Below are positions 28,061-36,837 of a DNA stretch of 64,000 nucleotides, one piece after another. Within the stretch, counting starts at the first letter, position 1. Each line of letters starts with the position of its first letter. The translations under genes were made by a program, and so were the position numbers. The notes beneath the pieces were generated by a model. It was given only the letters and a program-made list of their open reading frames with translations, did not search any database and was not told the origin of the DNA. The stretch is from assembly GCA_903935335.1 (NCBI GenBank), contig CAIZRG010000036.1:1-64000 (forward strand). The letters are read 5' to 3'. This stretch comes from Oligoflexia bacterium. GTDB lineage: Bacteria > Bdellovibrionota > UBA1018.

Positions 28061-28183
28061 GAATCGAAATGGCCCTCAAATCTGTTTCCTTGACAGATTT
28101 TGTTTCGATTCAGAAAAGCGCTACCTCAATCTCCCTTCCCCAGTGTCTCCCATTCGGGACCTCGAACTTAGATCCGAGGTCCC
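28061..28183 (+). ncRNA. Hairpin-rich leader or small RNA downstream of the sigma-54 promoter
   Basis: Two perfect nested helices: GAATCGAAA (28061-28069) with TTTCGATTC (28103-28111), and inside it AAATCTGT (28078-28085) with ACAGATTT (28093-28100). They leave an eight-base internal loop on the 5' side, two bases on the 3' side and a seven-base apical loop. A separate nine-pair G/C stem, GGGACCTCG (28156-28164) with CGAGGTCCC (28175-28183), has a ten-base loop. No U-run follows, so it is not a standard terminator. The stretch 27911-28245 contains no gene. It could be a structured 5' leader of the next gene or a separate small RNA. Confidence 0.45.
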
Positions 28184-28245
28184 CTCCCCTCCTATTGATC
28201 AATCTTGAGATGGATTGAAAGCTCAGTCTCAGATAAAATCCAGGT

Positions 28246-28947
28246 ATGACATCTAATCCTTGGCATCTCAGACTTCCCACTACCAAACACTACCAATGGT
28301 ATCAAAACCTAGTAGATCGTCACCGCTTAACAGAATCCTGGCTCAAGGAGATTCAATCTGAACGCCCCTCGCATTTACTCACCCGAGGGTTACGGCCTGA
28401 GATTCAAAATAGCCTTTGGTTCTTAGAATCTTTACCTCAAATTGAACTCACAGAAATCACGGATGATACTTCGGTTGAACAGCAACTCAGTCGGTTGGAG
28501 CATACTATTTGGTCTGCTCAAGCATGGACTTTGAATGCACTGATGACACGAACTCCTTCAATCAACCAAGAAGCTCTCCACACTCTTTTAGAGCAGATCT
28601 CCTGGAAAATGGGCAAAGCTTCTTTTGAATCCCGATGGAAACTTTTTAAAAACAAGAATGACTCTGACCTTCGAAAAATTATATCCTTCTTAAAAGATAG
28701 CCCTCTTTCTGGGTATCCCAAAAAAAATGGATTTTTAATTCAAAGAGCAATTTCTACTGAGGTTCAAATTCAACTCCATTATTGTCCTCATCAAATTCGC
28801 CATATTGAAACAAAACCTATAGCTGATCGGCTTTGCCAACTCCACAGTCATTGGATGAGAGGATTTATTTATGAAATTAATAGTCAAGCAAGTGTTGAGC
28901 TTTCTATCCAAGCCCCTCGGTGTACTCAAAGATGGTTTTTTATCTAA
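28246..28947 (+). CDS. Cytoplasmic protein of unknown function
   Basis: Not recognised. The 233-residue protein is soluble and Trp- and His-rich. Its last 50 residues (L-H-Y-C-P-H-Q-I-R-H ... G-F-I-Y-E-I-N-S ... A-P-R-C-T-Q-R-W-F-F) have the pattern of a small beta-rich ligand-binding end, vaguely like V4R domains, but this is weak. It ends directly against the next gene (no spacer), so the two are translated together. Its leader carries the hairpins and sigma-54 promoter described above. The ribosome site is poor (AGG two bases before ATG), which may matter if the leader controls translation. Confidence 0.6.
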   Translation: MTSNPWHLRLPTTKHYQWYQNLVDRHRLTESWLKEIQSERPSHLLTRGLRPEIQNSLWFLESLPQIELTEITDDTSVEQQLSRLEHTIWSAQAWTLNALMTRTPSINQEALHTLLEQISWKMGKASFESRWKLFKNKNDSDLRKIISFLKDSPLSGYPKKNGFLIQRAISTEVQIQLHYCPHQIRHIETKPIADRLCQLHSHWMRGFIYEINSQASVELSIQAPRCTQRWFFI

Positions 28948-30630
28948 ATGAAATCTCATTCTTCAACCTATCAAAAGGCGCTTAGACTCCAGAAGAAAAT
29001 TTTTCAGTCACTAAAAACTGAAGCAGACCGTCTCCTGGGGCCTTTACCTGAATCCATTTCTCGGTATCGCCGAGAAACCAGGATGGACTTCCAAGATTCC
29101 CAATGCCATTTCAATAAAGTAGATAAAATCGATCTTATCGCCTCTGTGAGATCAGCCGATGTCACTTTTATTGCTGACTTTCATACTTTCAAACAGTCTC
29201 AAAAAACAGCTCTCCGAATCATGAAGGAATCCATACAAGAACCTGATCATTGGTCTATTGGCTTAGAAATGATCTCAAGCCATTACCAGTCTGAACTCGA
29301 TCAGTTTCAAAGAGGAGAACTTTCAGTGGAAGATTTCCACCAAAGGATCTCCTACTTGGAAGAATGGGGCTTTCCATGGTCTCATTACTCTCTGATTTTT
29401 GAATGGGCTAAAGAAAATAAAATTAAACTGATTGCTTTAAATCGGCCCAAGCCCATTTTTCGTGGATCTGAAAATCAAGAACTAGAGCACCGAGATGAAT
29501 GGGCTGCAGGTATCATCACAGATTTTTTCCATGATCAAATTCAGAAATCAATCCCTGCTCAAATGATTGTCTTATACGGAGAACTTCATGTTGGAACCCA
29601 ACATCTTCCTGCTCAACTCACTCAGATTTCCAAAAATTTCTTAAAATCACCTTTGAATTGGGTCACGATTCATCAAAATGATGACCTACTTTTCTGGAAG
29701 ATCGCTCGGCATAACCATGTACTTCAGACTGAAATCATCAAGCTTAAAAACAATACCTACTGTGTCTTCTCGAGCACGCCTTGGGCTAAACTCCAATCTT
29801 TAATGAGCTGGTTGGAAGGATGCTCTCCTGATGAATCTGATCCCGCTGAAAACGACTACCTCTCACTTCTTCAATCGTTTGGGAATACAATCACTGATTT
29901 CTTAGGGGAACCCCCTCCCTCTTATGAAAGCATGAGCATTTGCACTCTGGAGCAAACTGAAATCATCAACCGACTGAGGCCGCAAGATGGCTTCACTCGA
30001 AATGAACTGAAGCTGATTAAATTCCATGCTACGGCTAATCAGCGTCTTTATATTCCCAAAGTATCCATTGCTTACTTAGGCTCCCCTTCCTTAAACGGAG
30101 TAGCAGAACTTGCTGCAATTCATCTCCTAAAATCAAAGACCGGGGTGAAGCACCTCTTTCATTATACGATGGATGATTTTTCAAGATTAGCTTTAGAAGC
30201 AGCATTTGGTTTCTTTGGCAGTCTTATTCTCAACCCCCGCCGAAAGTATGATTTACCTAAAGACCACTTAAAACGAGTCAAAGAACTCAAAAAAACAAAT
30301 CGGCCTTTATTCCGATTTGAAAAAGAAGCCCGATTGCTTGGCGTTCAGGCTCTCAAAAAAGACATTTCTTCGATTAAAAACCTTAAAATCAATATTAAAA
30401 ACAAAAGACAAGGCCCCACTATTTTGATGGGAGCAAAATATCTAGGACGAATTCTGGGTGCTAGACTTCATCAAGCCGTTCTTTCTGAAGTGGTTCAACT
30501 TGAGTGGATCCGAAAGCTCTTCTTTCTCCCCCCAGATTCAAATCCTTCCTTCTTCGAAGAAAGATTAAGGGAACTCAAGACTGCCACTGCCTCCATTCAA
30601 ACTCACTTAAGTAAAACAGATCAACTGTAA
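28948..30630 (+). CDS. ChaN/Tiki-superfamily protein with a large C-terminal extension
   Basis: Residues about 55-270 match the ChaN-like haem-binding/Tiki fold: V-T-F-I-A-D-F-H-T-F with its histidine, a G-L-E-M motif, Q-F-Q-R-G-E-L-S-V-E-D-F, and L-Y-G-E-L-H-V-G with the second key Glu and His. Typical ChaN proteins are lipoproteins of about 280-300 residues. This one has 560, no signal peptide and an extra basic C-terminal half of about 290 residues with no family I can name. It is coupled to the upstream unknown gene and convergent with the FabH-like gene. A role in haem or metal handling, or as a metallopeptidase-like enzyme, is possible but unproven. Confidence 0.75.
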   Translation: MKSHSSTYQKALRLQKKIFQSLKTEADRLLGPLPESISRYRRETRMDFQDSQCHFNKVDKIDLIASVRSADVTFIADFHTFKQSQKTALRIMKESIQEPDHWSIGLEMISSHYQSELDQFQRGELSVEDFHQRISYLEEWGFPWSHYSLIFEWAKENKIKLIALNRPKPIFRGSENQELEHRDEWAAGIITDFFHDQIQKSIPAQMIVLYGELHVGTQHLPAQLTQISKNFLKSPLNWVTIHQNDDLLFWKIARHNHVLQTEIIKLKNNTYCVFSSTPWAKLQSLMSWLEGCSPDESDPAENDYLSLLQSFGNTITDFLGEPPPSYESMSICTLEQTEIINRLRPQDGFTRNELKLIKFHATANQRLYIPKVSIAYLGSPSLNGVAELAAIHLLKSKTGVKHLFHYTMDDFSRLALEAAFGFFGSLILNPRRKYDLPKDHLKRVKELKKTNRPLFRFEKEARLLGVQALKKDISSIKNLKINIKNKRQGPTILMGAKYLGRILGARLHQAVLSEVVQLEWIRKLFFLPPDSNPSFFEERLRELKTATASIQTHLSKTDQL

Positions 30631-30643
30631 AATACTCTAAAGT

Positions 30644-31627
30644 TCAGTCAACCTGAACCACAAAACCACTCCAAGTTAAACCCGATCCGACCAAAGCCAC
30701 CGTAATTTGATCTCCCGATTGGAATCGATCCCAGTTTTGAGAAAGCACGCTGGGTGCACCTGCTGCACCACAGTTTCCAAAATCCTCAACATTGTGCAAG
30801 TGCATCTGCTTTGAAATTCGAGCTTTCTCACATACTTGATTGAGCATCCTTAAATTAGCTTGATGACCTATAAAATAGTTCTGCTTAAACCCTGAGTGTG
30901 CTTGTTTTTGTAAAATTTCGAGAGTGGCTAAAGTTTTTCGAATCGCAAATGACTGGACTTGAGCCCCAGATTGACTGAAATGCCCTCCTGCCGGAATCTT
31001 AACCTTCATCCATCCTGAAGGATCCGAGCTCAGTGTACTCAATGTCACTCTCATCTTCGAAGGAACCTTCTTTGAGACGATTGTTGCTGCTGAGCAATCC
31101 CCCCAAAGAATAGCAGTACCCCGATCCCGATAATCCACAGACCGAGTATTATTCTCACAACTCATGAGTAAAATAAAGTCAGGGAGACTTTCAGTCCGCA
31201 TCCCTCTTAAAAAATGAATCTGCGCCGCAAAACTCGAGCATGCCGAACTTAAATCAAAGGCAGTTGCCTCGAGATTCAGTTCCGAAGCTAAAATACAAGC
31301 TTCTGCAGGAATTAAATACTCCGGAGAACATCCACCTGAAATCACCATCCCGATCTGATTGGGACTAATCCCTGCTCTTTTCATGGCAAGATTTGCAGCC
31401 TGAGCTCCTGTCTGAGCATTTGTATAAAGCGATACCTGGGAAGCAAGACTTGGATTTTCATTTTTCGTTTGAACAATATAATCCAGCGGTAAAACTGTTC
31501 TTCGTGAGCGAATCCCTACTCTCTCCAAAATCCAAGCAGGATCAGTTCCAATTCCAAGATCTTGAAAAAATAAATTATCAATCTGATTCTCTGGATGAAA
31601 ATGTCCAATCCCATGAATAAAAAGCAT
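30644..31627 (-). CDS. FabH-like 3-oxoacyl-ACP synthase III
   Basis: Thiolase-fold condensing enzyme that joins an acyl-CoA or acyl-ACP to malonyl-ACP. The catalytic triad is visible: Cys130 in D-L-S-S-A-C-S-S-F, His in I-G-H-Q-A-N-L-R-M and Asn in G-N-C-G-A-A-G-A-P. R-V-G-I-R-S-R-R near the N-terminus is standard. The ATG at 31627 opens on the first strand; the frame extends six residues further. At 327 residues it is normal. It lies downstream of the two-component genes rather than in a fab cluster, so it may be a specialised paralogue and not the housekeeping FabH. Confidence 0.88.
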   Translation of the reverse strand: MLFIHGIGHFHPENQIDNLFFQDLGIGTDPAWILERVGIRSRRTVLPLDYIVQTKNENPSLASQVSLYTNAQTGAQAANLAMKRAGISPNQIGMVISGGCSPEYLIPAEACILASELNLEATAFDLSSACSSFAAQIHFLRGMRTESLPDFILLMSCENNTRSVDYRDRGTAILWGDCSAATIVSKKVPSKMRVTLSTLSSDPSGWMKVKIPAGGHFSQSGAQVQSFAIRKTLATLEILQKQAHSGFKQNYFIGHQANLRMLNQVCEKARISKQMHLHNVEDFGNCGAAGAPSVLSQNWDRFQSGDQITVALVGSGLTWSGFVVQVD

Positions 31628-31695
31628 TCGAAAACATAACCTCAAATTTTACAAATCTTAGCCAGAAGTATCCAAGACGTCAACAACCTTAGAAG

Positions 31696-33090
31696 TCATC
31701 TCTCATGATCTGAATCCTTCTCACTTCGCTTATCCAGCTTCCGATAAATCGTTCTGGAGTTAATCCCCAGCAATCGGGCAGTCATATTCTTATCTCCTGC
31801 CGTTGCCTCCAAAGTTTTTCGAATCAAAAGATCTTCAACATCCCGAAGTGAAGTGCCTAATGGCACAGAGATCATAGAAGGAGACTGAAGCCTCAGACTG
31901 GAACTCAGCTTAGACCCAAGACAAGAAAGCAAATGGGAGGGAAGTTCTGAAGGAGAAATAGAATTTTTTGGAGCCAAGACCACTGCTCTTTCAATGACAT
32001 TGGAAAGCTCCCGAACATTGCCTGGCCAAGAGTGCTCTAAAAGAATTTTAAAAGTTTCTTCATCGATGCTCTGAACGCTCTTTTGGTGCCTTTGTGCTGC
32101 ATTTTTAATAAAATGATCCACTAAACTTGGAATATCTTCTAATCTTTCACGTAGCGGAGCAATATGAATTCCTACGACCTCTAAGCGATAAAGAAGATCA
32201 TGACGAAAAACACCTTCTTGAACACAGTTTTTTAAATTTCTGTGAGTAGCAGCAATCACTCTCACATCTACTTTTTTAGGAAGAGTTGCTCCTACTCTCC
32301 TGACTTCATTTTCCTGAAGACACCTTAAAAGCTTGGCCTGCACAGCTAAAGGCATATCTCCAATTTCATCTAGAAGTAAGGTTCCACCATGAGCCGTTTC
32401 AAATAAACCTTCCTTTGCGCTTGTAGCTCCAGTAAAAGCTCCTCTTTCAAATCCAAAAAGTTCAGACTCAATGAGCTGCTCAGGAACTGCTGCACAGTTA
32501 ATAGCGACAAATTTGAGATTCTTGCGGGTACTGTGCTCATGAATAAACCTTGCAATCAGCTCCTTACCTGTACCACTCTCTCCTGTAAGCAAGATGGATG
32601 CTTGCGTCGGTGCCACTCGTAACGCTAGATCCTGAAGTTCACGCATTGCAGAAGACCTTCCAAAAATCAATCGGCCAGGAGAAACTCCCCCAGTAGAACC
32701 TCGAAGCCCTTGAGCAATCCCCCTCTTTAAGGCTATTTCTACTGAAGAAAGAAGAGTCTGTCTCTTAAACGGTTTAGTCAAAAAATCCACTGCTCCTGAC
32801 TTCATTGCCCAAACAGCATCCTCGACCCGACCAAATGCTGTCATCAAAATCACGGGAACTGCCTCACCCCCTAATGAAAGTGCCCTCAAAAAATCAAGCC
32901 CTCCTAAACGTGGCATTCGTACATCCGTAATGACTAAATCAAAAGATTTTTGAGTACCACCTGCTCGGATCTCTTCTAAAGCTTTCTGCCCATCCACAGC
33001 TGTCAACACTTCAAAGCCTTCAAACTCTAAAATCTTGCGAGTAGAATCTAAAGCTTGAGAGTCATCATCAACTAATAAAATTCTAGGCAT
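31696..33090 (-). CDS. Sigma-54-dependent response regulator (NtrC family)
   Basis: Three domains: a receiver (residues 1-120) with Asp56 in V-I-T-D-V-R-M-P as phospho-acceptor; a sigma-54 AAA+ activator domain (about 155-395) with Walker A G-E-S-G-T-G-K-E, the sigma-54 contact loop G-A-F-T-G-A and Walker B L-L-L-D-E-I-G-D; and a C-terminal Fis-type helix-turn-helix (T-A-R-L-L-G-I-N-S-R-T-I-Y-R-K-L). The start ATG at 33090 overlaps the kinase stop by eight bases; longer starts are not needed. It is the partner of the upstream kinase. The sigma-54 promoter at 27965 is a possible target. Confidence 0.95.
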   Translation of the reverse strand: MPRILLVDDDSQALDSTRKILEFEGFEVLTAVDGQKALEEIRAGGTQKSFDLVITDVRMPRLGGLDFLRALSLGGEAVPVILMTAFGRVEDAVWAMKSGAVDFLTKPFKRQTLLSSVEIALKRGIAQGLRGSTGGVSPGRLIFGRSSAMRELQDLALRVAPTQASILLTGESGTGKELIARFIHEHSTRKNLKFVAINCAAVPEQLIESELFGFERGAFTGATSAKEGLFETAHGGTLLLDEIGDMPLAVQAKLLRCLQENEVRRVGATLPKKVDVRVIAATHRNLKNCVQEGVFRHDLLYRLEVVGIHIAPLRERLEDIPSLVDHFIKNAAQRHQKSVQSIDEETFKILLEHSWPGNVRELSNVIERAVVLAPKNSISPSELPSHLLSCLGSKLSSSLRLQSPSMISVPLGTSLRDVEDLLIRKTLEATAGDKNMTARLLGINSRTIYRKLDKRSEKDSDHER

Positions 33091-35119
33091 TAAAAACCTC
33101 TTGTTCAATCTGGCGTTTCTCTGAAATACCCTCACTCAGAAAAGGTAAAGTCAACTCAAAACACGCCCCATAGCCCATAGCCCGGTCCCGATGCCGAATC
33201 ATCCCACAATGCTCTTCAATCACTTGCTTCACAAAGGAAAGACCCAAACCTGTTCCCTGGGCCCGAGTTGTTACAAAAGGATTAAAGAGTCGATCTTTGA
33301 CTTCTGGAGAGATTCCTGGACCGTTATCTTCAATTCGAAGCCAAACTTTGTCTGTTTCTGTGTTTCCAAGACTGATCCAAATTTGAGGACCCTGAAAATC
33401 CTGTCGAACAAAACCCTCTAGAGCTTGCAAAGAATTTTTCAATAAATTTCCTAATACTTGCTCCAATAAATCTTTGTCTGCCCAAACCTGTAAAAGAGCA
33501 GTTTTTTCACTTTTACAATAAACTTGAACTCCTTGAACCTCACAAACTGGAGCATAGGTACTGAGAACAGATTCAAGAAGCTGCCCAAGATCTACCCTTG
33601 ATTTTTGGCCATCCGATAAACGAGACAGCTTGAGATAGTTTTCAGTAATTTTTTGCAATCGATCCACAGAAATCAAAATTGAATGAAAAGACTGCTTTAA
33701 GCTTGAACTCCCCAGTCGAGTGGCTAGTTCTGCTGCCATCTCAGCCTCTAATCCAATTGAATGCAAAGGGTTTCTCACTTCATGAGCTACTTGTGCAGAC
33801 ATTCGCCCCACTGCCGCTAAATTTTCAGCTCGTCTCAGTCTTTCCTCTAAATCATGCTCTTCAGTCAAATCATCTAAAACGATGATTGCTCCGTGAATAA
33901 AACCCTGATCCTGCCGAAGAGGCATCATGTTTCCACCATAAACCCGTTCCTCAATCTTTAAAGGACCGAGTCGCCAGGTTTCTTTCGTCTCTTTAAACCG
34001 CTCTAGCCATGTTTTTTCATCAGAAGTACTTGGGAAAAAAGCCTGAAGCTTTTCTAAGGTGAGCAAATCTGACCCCATCATTTCTTCCTCAGATTTACCT
34101 AACCATACAACAGCTTGAGGATTACACTGAGTCATTCGTCCACTAAAATCCGTGACAATGAGAATCGATTTAATGCTATTTAAAATATTTTGATTGAGCT
34201 GCCCCATCTCGAGCAGAAGACTGTTTTGCTCTTGTAATCGGCTCTTTTGAGTTTCAACAGTCTTTTCACGTTCCAAAAGAGCTGTTGCCATATGATGAAA
34301 CTCTCTTGAGAGCTGACTCACCTCATCTGATCTCGAAATAGGAATTTCTGGTAAAAGAATTTTATCTTCTTTTCTTAATCCTCTTCGAGTAATTTCTCGT
34401 GCAAGCAAAGTCAGTTCCCCTAAAGGACGAAGTGCTTGTTCTCCTAACCAAAGGAGTAACAATGACAAAAGTACTACGATAATAAGAATGACTTCTAGCG
34501 AAGTTCTGAGCTCAATCACTTGATTTTCAGCCACTGCAAAATTTTGTCTCAAAGATTTCTCAAGTTCAGCACTTCCCCACTGAAGCTTTCTTTTCCACTC
34601 TTCAATCCCTGTCATCCACTGTGGATAAAGTTCAACCGCTGTTTTTTCATCCTTATGAACAAGAGCAGAATAAAGTTGATTCGACTTTAAAAGTAAAACG
34701 TCTAATTCAGCAGAAAAACGTTGAATCCAATGGATCCAATATCTTTTCGAATCAGGTTCAGCCCATGAAAAATCTCGCTGCACCAAATCACGAATTCTGG
34801 ATACTTCTGTTTTTAAAATTCCCTCAACCCATCGAGGAGTAGGTCTTGGCTTCCAGTAAGGGTCAGTCCAGTGAGAATACCCTAAACAGCGTTCCAGTTC
34901 CCGATGAAAAATTTCTGCATCCGATTGAATCTGGGTAAAGGCCCGGCCCAATGGAACAGACACATGATTAATTGCTTTGAGCAATCGACTCACTTCAGTC
35001 ATTCGGTACAAACAAATGCTCGAACTCAATAAAGAGAGAAGAACCATCGCACCGACTGAGGCCATGATTCTTTGTCGAAGAGAAGTTTTTTTGAAACTTA
35101 CAAAACTCATCCTGGCCAT
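33083..35119 (-). CDS. Membrane sensor histidine kinase (NtrB/AtoS type)
   Basis: A membrane helix at about 18-38, a periplasmic sensor of about 170 residues, a second helix at about 205-228, then HAMP (230-285), a coiled coil and a PAS domain (about 315-430). The dimerisation domain has the phospho-His motif A-H-E-V-R-N-P-L, and the ATPase domain has N-L-L-K-N-S, D-N-G-P-G-I and G-T-G-L-G-L. At 678 residues it is large but standard for this architecture. The periplasmic part is mainly helical and its signal is unknown. It is translated together with the response regulator and follows metG by 35 bases. Confidence 0.95.
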   Translation of the reverse strand: MARMSFVSFKKTSLRQRIMASVGAMVLLSLLSSSICLYRMTEVSRLLKAINHVSVPLGRAFTQIQSDAEIFHRELERCLGYSHWTDPYWKPRPTPRWVEGILKTEVSRIRDLVQRDFSWAEPDSKRYWIHWIQRFSAELDVLLLKSNQLYSALVHKDEKTAVELYPQWMTGIEEWKRKLQWGSAELEKSLRQNFAVAENQVIELRTSLEVILIIVVLLSLLLLWLGEQALRPLGELTLLAREITRRGLRKEDKILLPEIPISRSDEVSQLSREFHHMATALLEREKTVETQKSRLQEQNSLLLEMGQLNQNILNSIKSILIVTDFSGRMTQCNPQAVVWLGKSEEEMMGSDLLTLEKLQAFFPSTSDEKTWLERFKETKETWRLGPLKIEERVYGGNMMPLRQDQGFIHGAIIVLDDLTEEHDLEERLRRAENLAAVGRMSAQVAHEVRNPLHSIGLEAEMAAELATRLGSSSLKQSFHSILISVDRLQKITENYLKLSRLSDGQKSRVDLGQLLESVLSTYAPVCEVQGVQVYCKSEKTALLQVWADKDLLEQVLGNLLKNSLQALEGFVRQDFQGPQIWISLGNTETDKVWLRIEDNGPGISPEVKDRLFNPFVTTRAQGTGLGLSFVKQVIEEHCGMIRHRDRAMGYGACFELTLPFLSEGISEKRQIEQEVFNA

Positions 35120-35154
35120 GAAACCTGATTGTGCCTCAAGTCCTAGCGTAGAGC

Positions 35155-36759
35155 CTAGTCTTTTCGTACTTCTGATTCTTGATTTTGAATTTCTAAACGA
35201 GGATAGATTGGCTTAGGTTCATTGGGCCGAAACGAAATTTCTCCCCATTTTAAAGACTGAAAAGCACCCTGCTCAGCAGGACAATCTAATCCCAACTGCC
35301 TAAAAACATCGGGCATTCCCACGGGTAAAATAGGACGCCAGAACACAGCCAACCACCGAATTCCTTCTAAGAGAGTATAAAGAACCTCCTGCAGCTCTTT
35401 GAAGGCCTCAGGAGTTCCTTTTTTAGCAAGAACCCAAGGCTTGGTCTGGTCAATATAAAGATTCAAAAGGCGTGATCGAGCACAGCAAGCTGCAGCGTAA
35501 GCCGAAGGATTAATTTGATCCAAAGTATGGGCTAGCTCTTTTAAAAGCTCTTCAAATGAAGCTTGAATCTGAGCAGAGTGAGTCACTCGACCGGTCCAAG
35601 ATAAAGACTGATCAGGAAAGTACTTTCGAGTCATGCTAATAGAACGATTGACCAAGTTCCCCCAGTCATTCGCCAAATCTGCATTAGACTTAAAAATCAA
35701 AGCCTCCCAATCAAAGTTTCCATCTTGAGCAAATTGATTTTCTGCTAGAAGATAATAGCGAAAAGGGTCCACTCCAGTCACTGCTGTGACCTCATCAGGG
35801 GTAATCCCATTCCCTAAACTCTTGGAAAGCTTCTGTCCCTTAATCGTAATATAACCATGAGCAAAAACTCGATGAGGAAGGGGTAGATCTAACGCCATGA
35901 GCATAGCAGGCCAATAAATACAGTGAAATCTTGTAATATCTTTTCCAATGATATGAACATGGGGAGGCCATCGTTCATCAAAAACCTGAGAATCAAATTG
36001 ACCTGAAGCATTGAGTTTTAAATCTAAACCCGCTGCCGTTAAATAGTGAACTAAAGCATCAAACCAAACATAAACAACATGGTTAGAATCAAAGGGAAGA
36101 GGAATCCCCCAGTCAAACGTAGATCGAGAGATTGAAAAATCTTTTAACCCAGATTGGATAAAATTGATGACTTCTGATCGTCTGAATTCGGGCTGAAGAA
36201 AATCAGGATGATCTTGAAAAAGCTGGAGTAATCGATCTTGGTATTGAGAAAGTCGAAAAAAATAGTTTTCTTCTGAAATCCATTGAGGAGGTTTTCCATG
36301 AGAAGGACAAAGCCCTTCTTTTAAGTCCTTCTGAGTATAATAAGCTTCACAGCTTTCACAGTAAAGACCTTCATACTTAGCCTGATAAATATCTCCTTTT
36401 TGATAAGCTTTTTTCACCACAGCTTCAACCACTCTTTGATGGTCTAAGTCAGAAGTTCGAGCAAAACGATCATAGCTAATATGAAGGTTCCTCAGGACTT
36501 TTTCAATATCCTGAGCCATACGATCGCAATACTCTTTTGGAGATAATCCTTGACTCTGTGCAGCTTTTTGAACATTGATCGAGTGTTCATCAGTTCCAGT
36601 TGAAAAAAAAGTCCTTCGCCCCAGACCCTTTAACCCTCTCACTAACCAGTCTGCCCCAAGACATTCCCAAGCCCAACCCACGTGAATCCTAGAATTAGGA
36701 TAAACAATAGCTGTCGAAACATAATCCACTTGAGGCTTAGATTTCATTTTAAAACCCAT
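35155..36759 (-). CDS. metG: Methionyl-tRNA synthetase
   Basis: Charges tRNA-Met. The N-terminal Y-P-N-S-R-I-H-V-G-W-A provides the HIGH motif in a relaxed form (H-V-G-W), and K-L-S-K-S-L-G-N supplies the KMSKS loop. A single zinc-knuckle-like C-E-S-C ... C-P-S-H is present, and D-E-H near residue 70 and V-Y-V-W-F-D-A-L are family signatures. The C-terminal tRNA-binding domain of long MetG proteins is absent, giving about 534 residues. Starts at 36759 or 36747 are both possible; the frame extends to 36852 with a Cys/Phe-rich sequence foreign to the family. First gene of a minus-strand run with the kinase pair. Confidence 0.93.
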   Translation of the reverse strand: MGFKMKSKPQVDYVSTAIVYPNSRIHVGWAWECLGADWLVRGLKGLGRRTFFSTGTDEHSINVQKAAQSQGLSPKEYCDRMAQDIEKVLRNLHISYDRFARTSDLDHQRVVEAVVKKAYQKGDIYQAKYEGLYCESCEAYYTQKDLKEGLCPSHGKPPQWISEENYFFRLSQYQDRLLQLFQDHPDFLQPEFRRSEVINFIQSGLKDFSISRSTFDWGIPLPFDSNHVVYVWFDALVHYLTAAGLDLKLNASGQFDSQVFDERWPPHVHIIGKDITRFHCIYWPAMLMALDLPLPHRVFAHGYITIKGQKLSKSLGNGITPDEVTAVTGVDPFRYYLLAENQFAQDGNFDWEALIFKSNADLANDWGNLVNRSISMTRKYFPDQSLSWTGRVTHSAQIQASFEELLKELAHTLDQINPSAYAAACCARSRLLNLYIDQTKPWVLAKKGTPEAFKELQEVLYTLLEGIRWLAVFWRPILPVGMPDVFRQLGLDCPAEQGAFQSLKWGEISFRPNEPKPIYPRLEIQNQESEVRKD

Positions 36760-36837
36760 ATCCTTAATCTCTTTGGGTCGCAAGCCGATAAGTAGAAAAA
36801 AGGGGAAACACTCACAGCGGTTATAAAAATTAAAGCT

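Noticed and set aside
27911-28245. tRNA or known riboswitch in the spacer
   Set aside because: No cloverleaf, no T-psi-C arm and no conserved core of a riboswitch class I know could be fitted to the hairpins.
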